From: Pseudomonas arsenicoxydans
GTDB lineage: Bacteria > Pseudomonadota > Gammaproteobacteria > Pseudomonadales > Pseudomonadaceae
DNA: 64,000 nt
Direction: 5' to 3'
NCBI RefSeq assembly: GCF_900103875.1
Contig: NZ_LT629705.1
Coordinates: 1,564,501-1,628,500, forward strand
Under the pieces are notes generated by a model. It made no database searches. It was not told the origin of the DNA and worked only from the letters and a program-made list of their open reading frames with translations. Numbering within the stretch: the stretch's first letter is position 1; every line of letters begins with the position of its first letter. The position numbers and the translations under genes are program-made. This document shows positions 18,951 to 25,724 of the stretch, piece by piece.

Positions 18951-19046
18951 CCTGTGGGAGCTGGCTTGCCTGCGATGGCGTCAGTACATCCGGTGCATCT
19001 TCTGCGGCTGGACTACCGTCATCGCGGGCAAGCCCGCTCCCACAGG
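18951..19046. repeat. REP doublet between cdhC and cdhA
   Basis: An inverted pair in which the left copy has diverged (GGAGCTGGCTTGCCTGCG) and the right copy is canonical. It occupies most of the cdhC-cdhA gap. Confidence 0.85.
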
Positions 19047-19062
19047 TGAGGTGTAAGTTTTT

Positions 19063-19950
19063 TTAACCGCGCTTGGTCAGGCCCATTTTTGCCCGGCCTT
19101 CAGCCGGTGTCAGAACCCGGGCGCCGAGGCGGCTGAGGATTTCCGAGGCGCGTTCGACCAGTTGGCCGTTGGTCGCCAGTACGCCCTTGTCCAGCCAGAT
19201 GTTGTCTTCCAGCCCGACTCGCACGTTGCCACCGAGCAGCACGGCTTGAGCCGCCATTGGCATTTGCATGCGACCGATGCCGAAGCCGGCCCACACCGCG
19301 TTGGCGGGCAGGTTGTCGACCATGGCTTTCATGGTGGTGGTATCGGCCGGCGCGCCCCACGGGATGCCCAGGCAGAGCTGGAACAGCGGGTCGTCGAGCA
19401 GGCCTTCCTTGATCAGCTGTTTGGCGAACCACAGGTGACCGGTGTCGAAAATTTCCAGCTCGGCTTTCACGCCCAGCTCTTGAATGCGTTTGGCGCCAGC
19501 ACGCAGCTGGGCAGGGGTGGACACGTAGATGGTGTCGCCGTCACCGAAGTTCAGGGTGCCGCAGTCCAGGGTGCAGATTTCCGGCAGCAATTCTTCGACG
19601 TGCGCCAGACGGGTCAGCGGGCCGACCAGATCGGTGTTCGGGCCGAACTCCATCGGGTTCTCGCCAGCGCCGATTTCCAAGTCTCCGCCCATGCCGGCGG
19701 TGAGGTTGACGATAATGTCGACGTCCGCCTCGCGGATACGCTCCATCACTTCACGGTACAGCGCCACGTCGCGGCTGAATTTGCCGGTTTCGGGGTTGCG
19801 TACGTGGCAGTGGACCACCGTGGCGCCAGCCTTGGCCGCTTCAACGGCGGCAGCGGCGATTTGTTTCGGGGTGACCGGCACGTGCGGGCTCTTGCTGGTC
19901 GTGTCGCCAGCACCGGTGAGTGCGCAGGTGATGATGACGTCGTGGTTCAT
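19063..19950 (-). CDS. cdhC: Dehydrocarnitine cleavage enzyme CdhC (BKACE family)
   Basis: CdhC is a zinc-dependent beta-keto acid cleavage enzyme. It reacts 3-dehydrocarnitine with acetyl-CoA to give acetoacetate and betainyl-CoA. Of 295 residues, the family metal motif is VHCHVRN (His46 and His48) and the active-site arginine/glutamate region includes NLTAGMGGD and [12 protein letters not shown]. The start ATG at 19950 follows AAGGAACCATCAA. It lies after caiX, with a 78-bp gap, and before cdhA. Confidence 0.92.
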   Translation of the reverse strand: MNHDVIITCALTGAGDTTSKSPHVPVTPKQIAAAAVEAAKAGATVVHCHVRNPETGKFSRDVALYREVMERIREADVDIIVNLTAGMGGDLEIGAGENPMEFGPNTDLVGPLTRLAHVEELLPEICTLDCGTLNFGDGDTIYVSTPAQLRAGAKRIQELGVKAELEIFDTGHLWFAKQLIKEGLLDDPLFQLCLGIPWGAPADTTTMKAMVDNLPANAVWAGFGIGRMQMPMAAQAVLLGGNVRVGLEDNIWLDKGVLATNGQLVERASEILSRLGARVLTPAEGRAKMGLTKRG

Positions 19951-20028
19951 TTGATGGTTCCTTGCAGGCGTGGTGGTCCCGTTCGCAGCCCGGTCGGGCT
20001 GCGAATCGGTGGTTCGGTTCGGTTCGGT

Positions 20029-20973
20029 TTATTTACTGGTCAGTTGCAGGTTTTCAGCTGCCGGTTTGCCATCGAAGGTGGTCACACCTTCCAGCCAGCG
20101 TTGCTTGTCTTGCGGGTGATCCTTGAGCCATTGCTTGGCCGACTCGAAGGCGTCCTTGTGATCCAGCAATGGTTGCATCATCCGGCTCTCGTCTTCGGCG
20201 GTGTACGTCAGGTTGCTCAGCAACTTGCCGATGTTCGGGCATTGCTGGGCGTAGTTCGGCGAGGTGACGGTCCAGACCGTGGCCATGCCTTCGTTCGGGC
20301 CCAGGGCGTCTTCGCTGCCGGTGAGGTACGTCATCTTCACGTTGACGTTCATCGGGTGCGGCGCCCAGCCGAAGAACACAATGGCTTCATTGCGTTTGGT
20401 GGCGCGGGTGACCGCCGACAGCATCCCGGCTTCACTGGATTCGACGAGTTGGAATTTGCCGAGGCCGAACTGGTTCTTGGCGATCATTTCTTTGATCTGG
20501 GTGTTGGCGCCCGAACCTGGCTCGATGCCGTAGATCTTGCCGCCCAGTTCTTTCTCGAACTTGGCGATGTCGGCGAAGGTTTTCAGGCCCTTGTCGGCAA
20601 GGTAAGTCGGTACGGCGAGGGTGGCGCGGGCGTCTTTGAGGCTAGGTGCTTCAAGCACTTTGACCTGCTTGCCATCGACGAACGGCGAGATGGTCTGGGT
20701 CATCAGCGGGTTCCAGTAGCCCAGGAACAAATCCAGGCGCTGGTCGCGGATCCCGGCGAAGATGATTTGCTGGGAGGCGCTGGTTTGTTTGGTGTTGTAG
20801 CCGAGGCCGTCGAGCAGTACTTGGGTCATGGCGCTGGTGGCGATTACATCGGTCCAGTTCACGACGCCCATGCGTACGTTCTGGCATGAAGCAGGTTCGG
20901 CCGCCATGACACTGGCGCTCAGGAAAGCGGTACCGCTGAGTGCAAGAACACAGCTGCTGATCAGTCGTTTCAT
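20029..20973 (-). CDS. caiX: Carnitine-binding periplasmic protein CaiX
   Basis: CaiX is an OpuAC-family periplasmic binding protein that delivers carnitine to the CbcWV permease/ATPase. The 314-residue protein has a Sec signal peptide cleaved after AxA near residue 25 (SVMAAEPASC). It shares about the whole of its fold with CbcX, including the FxGWAPHPMN segment. The start at 20973 follows GAGGAAACCTGAG. No permease or ATPase gene lies next to it, which fits use of the shared transporter. It is the first gene of the carnitine series, divergent from cdhR. Confidence 0.92.
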   Translation of the reverse strand: MKRLISSCVLALSGTAFLSASVMAAEPASCQNVRMGVVNWTDVIATSAMTQVLLDGLGYNTKQTSASQQIIFAGIRDQRLDLFLGYWNPLMTQTISPFVDGKQVKVLEAPSLKDARATLAVPTYLADKGLKTFADIAKFEKELGGKIYGIEPGSGANTQIKEMIAKNQFGLGKFQLVESSEAGMLSAVTRATKRNEAIVFFGWAPHPMNVNVKMTYLTGSEDALGPNEGMATVWTVTSPNYAQQCPNIGKLLSNLTYTAEDESRMMQPLLDHKDAFESAKQWLKDHPQDKQRWLEGVTTFDGKPAAENLQLTSK

Positions 20974-21063
20974 CTCAGGTTTCCTCGGCAGTTCGTTATT
21001 GTGGGTCCGGTCGTCTTCGTGCGCCGGTGATGCCAAGTTACGCAGCTACGCCCCCGTGAAAGC

Positions 21064-21098
21064 GCACTGCGGCGACCAGCTCTTGCACTGCAGCGACC
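21064..21098 (-). promoter_or_regulatory. Probable CdhR operator: 14-bp direct repeat
   Basis: GCACTGCGGCGACC (21064-21077) and GCACTGCAGCGACC (21085-21098) are identical at 13 of 14 positions and start exactly 21 bp apart. They lie about 90-125 bp upstream of caiX and about 85-120 bp upstream of cdhR. Read on the - strand, each half contains GTCGC. The form fits an AraC-type activator bound on one DNA face, so CdhR is the natural candidate. Confidence 0.65.
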
Positions 21099-21182
21099 TG
21101 TGCTCTTGATTGCCATCGACAAGTGGCGTATCAACGTCCTCACGCTACCCGCCCTCACGTTACCCGCCTATCGAGTGCGCCC

Positions 21183-22127
21183 ATGTCCCAGGATTTCTAC
21201 TTCATGTTGATGCCGGGTTTCTCGGCCATCGGTTTCATCTCGGCCATTGAGCCGTTGCGGGTCGCCAATCGCTTTCGTGGCGAGCTGTATCGCTGGCATG
21301 TGCTGAGCGCTGACGGCGGGGCGGTACTGGCCAGCAATGGCATGTCGGTCAACGCCGATGCGGCGCTCGAACCGCTGAAGAAAGGTGCGACGCTCTTGGT
21401 GGTCGCCGGTTTTGAACCCTTGAAGTTCGCCACCCCGGCGCTGGAGCACTGGTTGCGCCGTCTCGACAATGAAGGCGTGACGCTCGGCGCCATCGACACC
21501 GGCAGTTTCATCCTCGCCGAAGCCGGCCTGCTCGACGGCCATCGCCTGACCCTGCACTGGGAGGCCATCGACGCCTTCAAGGAATCCTATCCACAGCTCA
21601 GCGTCACCCAGGAGCTGTTCGAGATCGATCGACGGCGCATCACCTCGGCGGGCGGCACCGCGTCCATCGACCTGATGCTCGACCTCATTGCCCAGGCCCA
21701 CGGCCCGCAACTGGCAATCCAGGTCAGCGAACAATTCGTGCTTGGGCGCATCCGCCCACGCAAAGACCACCAGCGCATGGAAGTCGCCACGCGCTATGGC
21801 ATCAGCAACAAGAAACTGGTGCATGTGATTGGCGAGATGGAGCAGCACAGCGAACCGCCGCTGAGCACGCTTGCGCTGGCCGAATCGATCAAGGTCACGC
21901 GCCGGCAGCTGGAGCGCCTGTTTCGGCTGCACTTGAACGACACACCGAGCAATTTCTATCTGCGGTTGAGGTTGGAGAAGGCGCGGCAGTTGCTGCGCCA
22001 GACCGACATGAGCGTGCTGGAAGTGAGTATTGCGTGCGGGTTTGAATCGCCGTCGTATTTCACCCGCAGTTATCGGGCGAAGTTTGCGCGGTGTCCGCGG
22101 GAGGACCGGCGTACTGCGAAAGCATGA
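21183..22127 (+). CDS. cdhR: GATase1-like AraC-family carnitine regulator CdhR
   Basis: CdhR activates the carnitine catabolic genes in response to carnitine. It has the same plan as GbdR: a DJ-1/PfpI-like domain (about residues 1-190, GAIDTGSFILAEAG) and a C-terminal AraC DNA-binding domain (VTRRQLERLFRLHL, PSYFTRSYRAKF). The ATG at 21183 (MSQDFYFML) is the family start; a GTG at 21123 would add 20 unconserved residues. The ribosome site is weak. It is divergent from caiX. Confidence 0.92.
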   Translation: MSQDFYFMLMPGFSAIGFISAIEPLRVANRFRGELYRWHVLSADGGAVLASNGMSVNADAALEPLKKGATLLVVAGFEPLKFATPALEHWLRRLDNEGVTLGAIDTGSFILAEAGLLDGHRLTLHWEAIDAFKESYPQLSVTQELFEIDRRRITSAGGTASIDLMLDLIAQAHGPQLAIQVSEQFVLGRIRPRKDHQRMEVATRYGISNKKLVHVIGEMEQHSEPPLSTLALAESIKVTRRQLERLFRLHLNDTPSNFYLRLRLEKARQLLRQTDMSVLEVSIACGFESPSYFTRSYRAKFARCPREDRRTAKA

Positions 22128-22139
22128 ACAGCAGAGAAA

Positions 22140-22235
22140 CCTGTGGGAGCCGGGCTTGCCCGCGATGAGGCCGGCACTTTCAACATTGATGTTGACTGAC
22201 ACACCGTAATCGCGGGCAAGCCCGGCTCCCACAGG
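22140..22235. repeat. REP doublet with GGAGCCGGGCTTGCCCG variant arms
   Basis: Both arms carry an extra C (GGAGCCGGGC) not seen in other doublets here, so the two copies probably share a single origin. It lies just past cdhR and before the convergent DUF3010 gene. Confidence 0.88.
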
Positions 22236-22259
22236 TTCTATGTGTTGGCGGTAATTGAG

Positions 22260-22676
22260 TTACTTCTTCATCAGTGCAGAGCAGGCCGCTTTAAACGCTT
22301 CATGCTGATACTTGTTCAGCGTATCCGGCAGGGCAAAGTCGAATTTCTTGTTTTGCGCATTGATCGTCTGCGGCGACAGCAGCGTCACCTCGCAACTCTC
22401 CAGCAACTGGAAAACACCCTCGATCTTGAACGTGGTCGGCCCGCCGGCGAACTCGCCTTTCTTGCTGCGCTTCTTGATCGAAATCCGATCAATGGAATTC
22501 TCACGCACAAACGACGCCACCTGAGCGGCAAACACTTTGACGTTGGCGGCTTCGTCATCATCGTCGAGGGCGATTTTCTTGGTGGCCAGGGCGACGTGGC
22601 TCAGTGCCTGACCGTCGAGGCAGGCTACGGCGATGATCGCTTCGCTGCCTTTGATTTCGATGCCGCAGATTTTCAT
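22260..22676 (-). CDS. DUF3010-family protein
   Basis: A 138-residue soluble protein that resembles the DUF3010 family. It begins MKICGIEIKGSEAIIAV, which looks like the first strands of an RNase H or actin-like fold (strand, G, strand), and ends in a Lys-rich helix. The start at 22676 is chosen because AAAGGG lies six bases upstream; an ATG five codons earlier is less well placed. It neighbours the toxin-antitoxin pair but need not be linked to it. Function unknown. Confidence 0.7.
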   Translation of the reverse strand: MKICGIEIKGSEAIIAVACLDGQALSHVALATKKIALDDDDEAANVKVFAAQVASFVRENSIDRISIKKRSKKGEFAGGPTTFKIEGVFQLLESCEVTLLSPQTINAQNKKFDFALPDTLNKYQHEAFKAACSALMKK

Positions 22677-22708
22677 TTCAATCCCTTTCACAAATGGTGG
22701 CTTGTAGC

Positions 22709-23032
22709 CTACAGCTCAAGTTGATTGGCCGTAATGCCAAGCGCCACGGCAATCTTCTCGCGGGTGGCCTTGCGCGGCTTCGCAACCGTCTCTTGCTGGG
22801 CGAAGGCCGGTTGGGAAATACCCATGCGTTTGGCAACTTCATCCTGGGTAAGGTTCAGGTGTTCGCGCCACGCGCGAATCGGCGTCGAGCCATCAACGAT
22901 GCGGCTGACGACTTCATGGGGAATCAGATCGGGCTCAATCTTTTGCGCCACATATTGCGCGTAGGGAATGACCACGAAAGCAGGGTTGCCCTCCGCGTCG
23001 TTGATGATTTGAACGTCAGTAGGTGCGTTCAT
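22709..23032 (-). CDS. XRE-family antitoxin
   Basis: This 107-residue protein has a C-terminal Cro/CI helix-turn-helix (LTQDEVAKRMGISQPAFAQQE, key part VAKRMGISQPA, about residues 65-90). The N-terminal part, FVVIPYAQYVAQ, looks like a small dimerisation or toxin-binding segment of the PHD/YefM kind. It overlaps the toxin gene upstream by 17 bp. That arrangement (toxin first, then HTH antitoxin) is of the HigBA type. It should neutralise the toxin and repress the pair through the palindrome upstream of the toxin. Confidence 0.82.
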   Translation of the reverse strand: MNAPTDVQIINDAEGNPAFVVIPYAQYVAQKIEPDLIPHEVVSRIVDGSTPIRAWREHLNLTQDEVAKRMGISQPAFAQQETVAKPRKATREKIAVALGITANQLEL

Positions 23033-23270
23033 CGCGTTTTTTGACCTCTTGAATACTGACCACTTTGATTGCTCCATCCCAGTCGAACATGACTCGATAG
23101 TTGCCCACTCGAAGTCTATAGGCGTAGTCATGACCGACCAGTGCTTTGACATTGCCTATATCAGGCATGCCAGTCAGCACCGTGACGGCATCACGGACCT
23201 GGATCTGGTGAGCGGAATGCAATTTCAGAAGCTGCTTAACGGCCTTTCGAGTCCAGTGAATCCTGTTCAT
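23016..23270 (-). CDS. RelE/ParE-superfamily toxin
   Basis: An 84-residue basic protein of the RelE/ParE fold: N-terminal helices (WTRKAVKQLLKLHSAHQI), then DYAYRLRVGNYRVMFDW, the strand region that holds the functional basic residues, and a final VVSIQEVKKRDERTY strand. It is likely an mRNA interferase or gyrase inhibitor; the sequence does not decide which. No Shine-Dalgarno is seen (TCTCCC precedes ATG), so translation may be weak or leaderless. It is the first gene of the pair. Confidence 0.85.
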   Translation of the reverse strand: MNRIHWTRKAVKQLLKLHSAHQIQVRDAVTVLTGMPDIGNVKALVGHDYAYRLRVGNYRVMFDWDGAIKVVSIQEVKKRDERTY

Positions 23271-23275
23271 GGGAG

Positions 23276-23317
23276 AATATAAGTCTTTTATAAGATTTGC
23301 GAATCTTTACTTATATT
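23276..23317. promoter_or_regulatory. Nested palindrome upstream of the toxin-antitoxin pair
   Basis: AATATAAGT (23276-23284) and ACTTATATT (23309-23317) form an outer 9-bp inverted repeat. AGATT/AATCT (23293-23306) forms an inner one around TGCG. It starts five bases from the toxin start codon and is AT-rich, as expected for an autoregulated promoter. Confidence 0.65.
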
Positions 23318-23444
23318 TTCAAGGCCGCCAATAAACGAACAATGTCGGCATGTTGCCTAGTCGATGCGGTTGTTTTTAGGACAAAAAGACAGTTGTAGGG
23401 GCGTTATGCAAATGCTGTGGGAAAAGGAAACTACTTGATGTTGA

Positions 23445-23466
23445 AAGCTGGCGGTGGTGCCAGCTT
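23445..23466 (-). terminator. Possible terminator hairpin after the LprI-like gene
   Basis: AAGCTGGC/GCCAGCTT is a perfect 8-bp stem with a 6-base loop, 17 bp past the stop of the minus-strand gene. There is no clear U-run, so it may be only a 3' stabiliser. Nothing else was recognised between it and the toxin-antitoxin palindrome. Confidence 0.35.
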
Positions 23467-23483
23467 CCGACGACTAATCAGTC

Positions 23484-23885
23484 TCACTCCTGCCCAATCG
23501 ACTCCAAAAACTCCGACCGCTCATCGCTCATCCGCGCTACGCAATCATTTTGTGCGATGGTAAATGCCTTGCTACCGCTGGTCGCCGGGAATGCTTCCAC
23601 TGCGCAATCTGCGTCCCGGGTCTTGATCCATTGCTGTTGTGCGGTCTTGAGCTTGGCGGTGATGTCGGCTAGTTGCGCCGGGTTCTTGCTATAGGCCGTT
23701 TGCATGCGCTCGTTCAGGCTTTTGTAGTTGTCTTTCAGCAGGTCTTCGGCGGTGGTTCTGCTGTAAGCCGAGCATTCCAGGGTCTGGACGTCGTTTTCGA
23801 CCGCATCGCACGGGTTGTTGTCGGACTCTTCAGCCGCCTGTACGCCGGTCGCTATCAGTGCCAAAGCCAGGAAGATTGATTTCAT
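23484..23885 (-). CDS. LprI-like (DUF1311) periplasmic protein
   Basis: A 133-residue secreted protein: signal peptide MKSIFLALALIATGVQA, then the DUF1311/LprI domain with four cysteines in its usual pattern (NPCDA, LECSAY, DADCAV, QNDCVARM) and the AQQQWIKTRDADC segment. The family includes lysozyme inhibitors of the LprI type, but many members have no tested function. It is divergent from the dimethylglycine operon. The inhibitor role is inference from the domain only. Confidence 0.8.
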   Translation of the reverse strand: MKSIFLALALIATGVQAAEESDNNPCDAVENDVQTLECSAYSRTTAEDLLKDNYKSLNERMQTAYSKNPAQLADITAKLKTAQQQWIKTRDADCAVEAFPATSGSKAFTIAQNDCVARMSDERSEFLESIGQE

Positions 23886-23979
23886 TGCGCCGCCGCCCCT
23901 TTTTCCAATGCGAATTCAGTGATGCGGCGAATTCTGGCCCATGCGCAGGCCCTTGAACAGGTGCGTGATCATGCCCGGC

Positions 23980-24026
23980 GACGACCCTTTGTCGCGGATT
24001 GACGCTTTCGGCAAACCCCCTGTCGT
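23980..24026 (+). promoter_or_regulatory. Phased GNCGN half-sites upstream of the dimethylglycine operon
   Basis: GACGA (23980), GACGC (24001) and GTCGT (24022) are spaced 21 bp apart and end about 95 bp before the first gene. Spacing and distance match the sites seen upstream of caiX and gbcA. It is a candidate GbdR operator. The half-sites are short, so chance cannot be excluded. Confidence 0.4.
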
Positions 24027-24120
24027 TTTTGCACCCGGCTGCCCCGTCCCTCAGGCATATGCTGGCCCCAAAGCGCCGGCACACGATTCGGCGCATGAAT
24101 CGCTAATAGGGGACAGCCTG

Positions 24121-25098
24121 ATGAGCCCAGCCGAATTGCACGCCGACAGCATCGTTATCGACGGGCTGATTATTGCCAAGTGGAACCGCGAGCTGTTTGA
24201 AGACATGCGCAAGGGCGGTCTGACTGCTGCCAACTGCACCGTGTCGGTGTGGGAGGGCTTCCAGGCCACCGTCAACAACATCGCCGCCAGCCAGAAGCTG
24301 ATCCGCGAGAACAGCGACCTGGTGATTCCGGTGCGCACCACCGCCGATATCCGCAAGGCCAAGGAGCAAGGCAAGACCGGCATCCTGTTCGGTTTCCAGA
24401 ATGCTCACGCCTTTGAAGACCAGATCGGCTATGTCGAGGTGTTCAAGCAGCTCGGCGTCGGTATCGTGCAGATGTGCTACAACACCCAGAACCTGGTCGG
24501 CACCGGCTGCTACGAGCGCGATGGCGGCCTGTCGGGTTTCGGTCGCGAGATCGTTGCCGAGATGAACCGCGTTGGCGTCATGTGCGACCTGTCCCACGTC
24601 GGTTCGAAAACCTCCGAAGAAGTCATTCTCGAATCCAAGAAGCCGGTCTGCTACTCCCATTGCCTGCCGTCGGGTCTGAAAATCCACCCGCGCAACAAAT
24701 CCGATGAAGAACTGAAGTTCATCGCCGACCACGGTGGTTTCGTCGGTGTGACCATGTTTGCGCCATTCCTGGCCAAAGGCATCGATTCGACCATCGACGA
24801 CTACGCCGAAGCCATCGAATACACCATGAACATCGTCGGCGAAGACGCCATCGGCATCGGCACCGACTTCACCCAGGGCCATGGCCAGGACTTCTTCGAA
24901 TACCTGACCCATGACAAGGGCTACGCCCGCCGCCTGACCAGTTTCGGCAAGATCATCAACCCGCTGGGGATCCGCACCGTCGGCGAGTTCCCGAACCTGA
25001 CCGAAACCCTGCTCAAGCGCGGCCATTCCGAGCGTGTGGTCCGCAAGATCATGGGCGAGAACTGGGTCAACGTCTTGAAAGACGTCTGGGGCGAATAA
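24121..25098 (+). CDS. M19 membrane-dipeptidase-like protein with altered metal site
   Basis: A 325-residue TIM-barrel protein of the M19 renal dipeptidase family, and the first gene of the dimethylglycine operon. The two later metal histidines are present (His159 in CDLSHVGS and His180 in CYSHCLPS). The usual HxD metal pair is replaced (Leu16 and Ile18 in VIDGLIIAKW) and the bridging glutamate is Gln93 (GFQNAHAF). It therefore may not be an ordinary dizinc dipeptidase. The same gene stands at this place in P. aeruginosa (PA5396). The start ATG follows AGGGGACAGCCTG. The substrate is unknown; a role with betaine-derived compounds is inference. Confidence 0.88.
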   Translation: MSPAELHADSIVIDGLIIAKWNRELFEDMRKGGLTAANCTVSVWEGFQATVNNIAASQKLIRENSDLVIPVRTTADIRKAKEQGKTGILFGFQNAHAFEDQIGYVEVFKQLGVGIVQMCYNTQNLVGTGCYERDGGLSGFGREIVAEMNRVGVMCDLSHVGSKTSEEVILESKKPVCYSHCLPSGLKIHPRNKSDEELKFIADHGGFVGVTMFAPFLAKGIDSTIDDYAEAIEYTMNIVGEDAIGIGTDFTQGHGQDFFEYLTHDKGYARRLTSFGKIINPLGIRTVGEFPNLTETLLKRGHSERVVRKIMGENWVNVLKDVWGE

Positions 25099-25178
25099 GC
25101 CACCGCCCCCCTCTGAATCCTTTCCCCCGGCCGTCCGCGCCGGGGGCAACACCAAAATTTTTCTGGAGTTAAGTTTCC

Positions 25179-25709
25179 ATGGCCAAGATCGCCCCGCAAT
25201 TGCCAATCGAAGTCGACAGCGAAACCGGTGTCTGGACCTCCGACGCCCTGCCAATGCTGTACGTGCCGCGTCACTTCTTCGTCAATAACCACATGGGCAT
25301 CGAGGAAGTGCTGGGCGCCGAAGCCTACGCCGAAATCCTCTACAAGGCCGGCTACAAGTCCGCCTGGCACTGGTGTGAAAAAGAAGCTGAATGCCATGGC
25401 CTGGAAGGCGTCGCGGTGTTCGAGCACTACATGAAGCGCCTGTCGCAACGCGGTTGGGGCCTGTTCAAGATCCAGGACATCGACCTCGATAAAGGCACCG
25501 CCAGCGTCAAGCTCGAACACTCGGCATTTGTCTACGTGTACGGCAAGGTCGGACGCAAGGTCGACTACATGTTCACTGGCTGGTTTGCCGGTGCCATGGA
25601 CCAGATCCTGCAAGCCAGCGGCAGCAAGATCCGCACCGTTGCCGAACAGGTTTACGGTGGCTCCGAAGAGGGCCACGACGACGGCCTGTTCACCGTCAAG
25701 CCGTTGTAA
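25179..25709 (+). CDS. DUF5943-family protein of the dimethylglycine operon
   Basis: A 176-residue soluble protein with no signal peptide, matching the conserved hypothetical at this place in other Pseudomonas (DUF5943). It resembles V4R/heme-NO-binding-like small domains in its late segment (MFTGWFAGAMDQILQASG) and has an unusual His/Cys/Trp-rich stretch SAWHWCEKEAECHG. It sits 15 bp before dgcA and is probably co-translated with it. The 80-bp gap before it contains a GC hairpin (25124-25146). A role in assembly or sensing for the demethylase is possible, but there is no evidence for it. Confidence 0.8.
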   Translation: MAKIAPQLPIEVDSETGVWTSDALPMLYVPRHFFVNNHMGIEEVLGAEAYAEILYKAGYKSAWHWCEKEAECHGLEGVAVFEHYMKRLSQRGWGLFKIQDIDLDKGTASVKLEHSAFVYVYGKVGRKVDYMFTGWFAGAMDQILQASGSKIRTVAEQVYGGSEEGHDDGLFTVKPL

Positions 25710-25724
25710 GTCGAGGAACCCGCC

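Noticed and set aside
25124..25146. CCCCCGG/CCGGGGG hairpin as a terminator after the dipeptidase-like gene
   Set aside because: It is followed by too few T residues and lies inside an operon; it may only stabilise mRNA.
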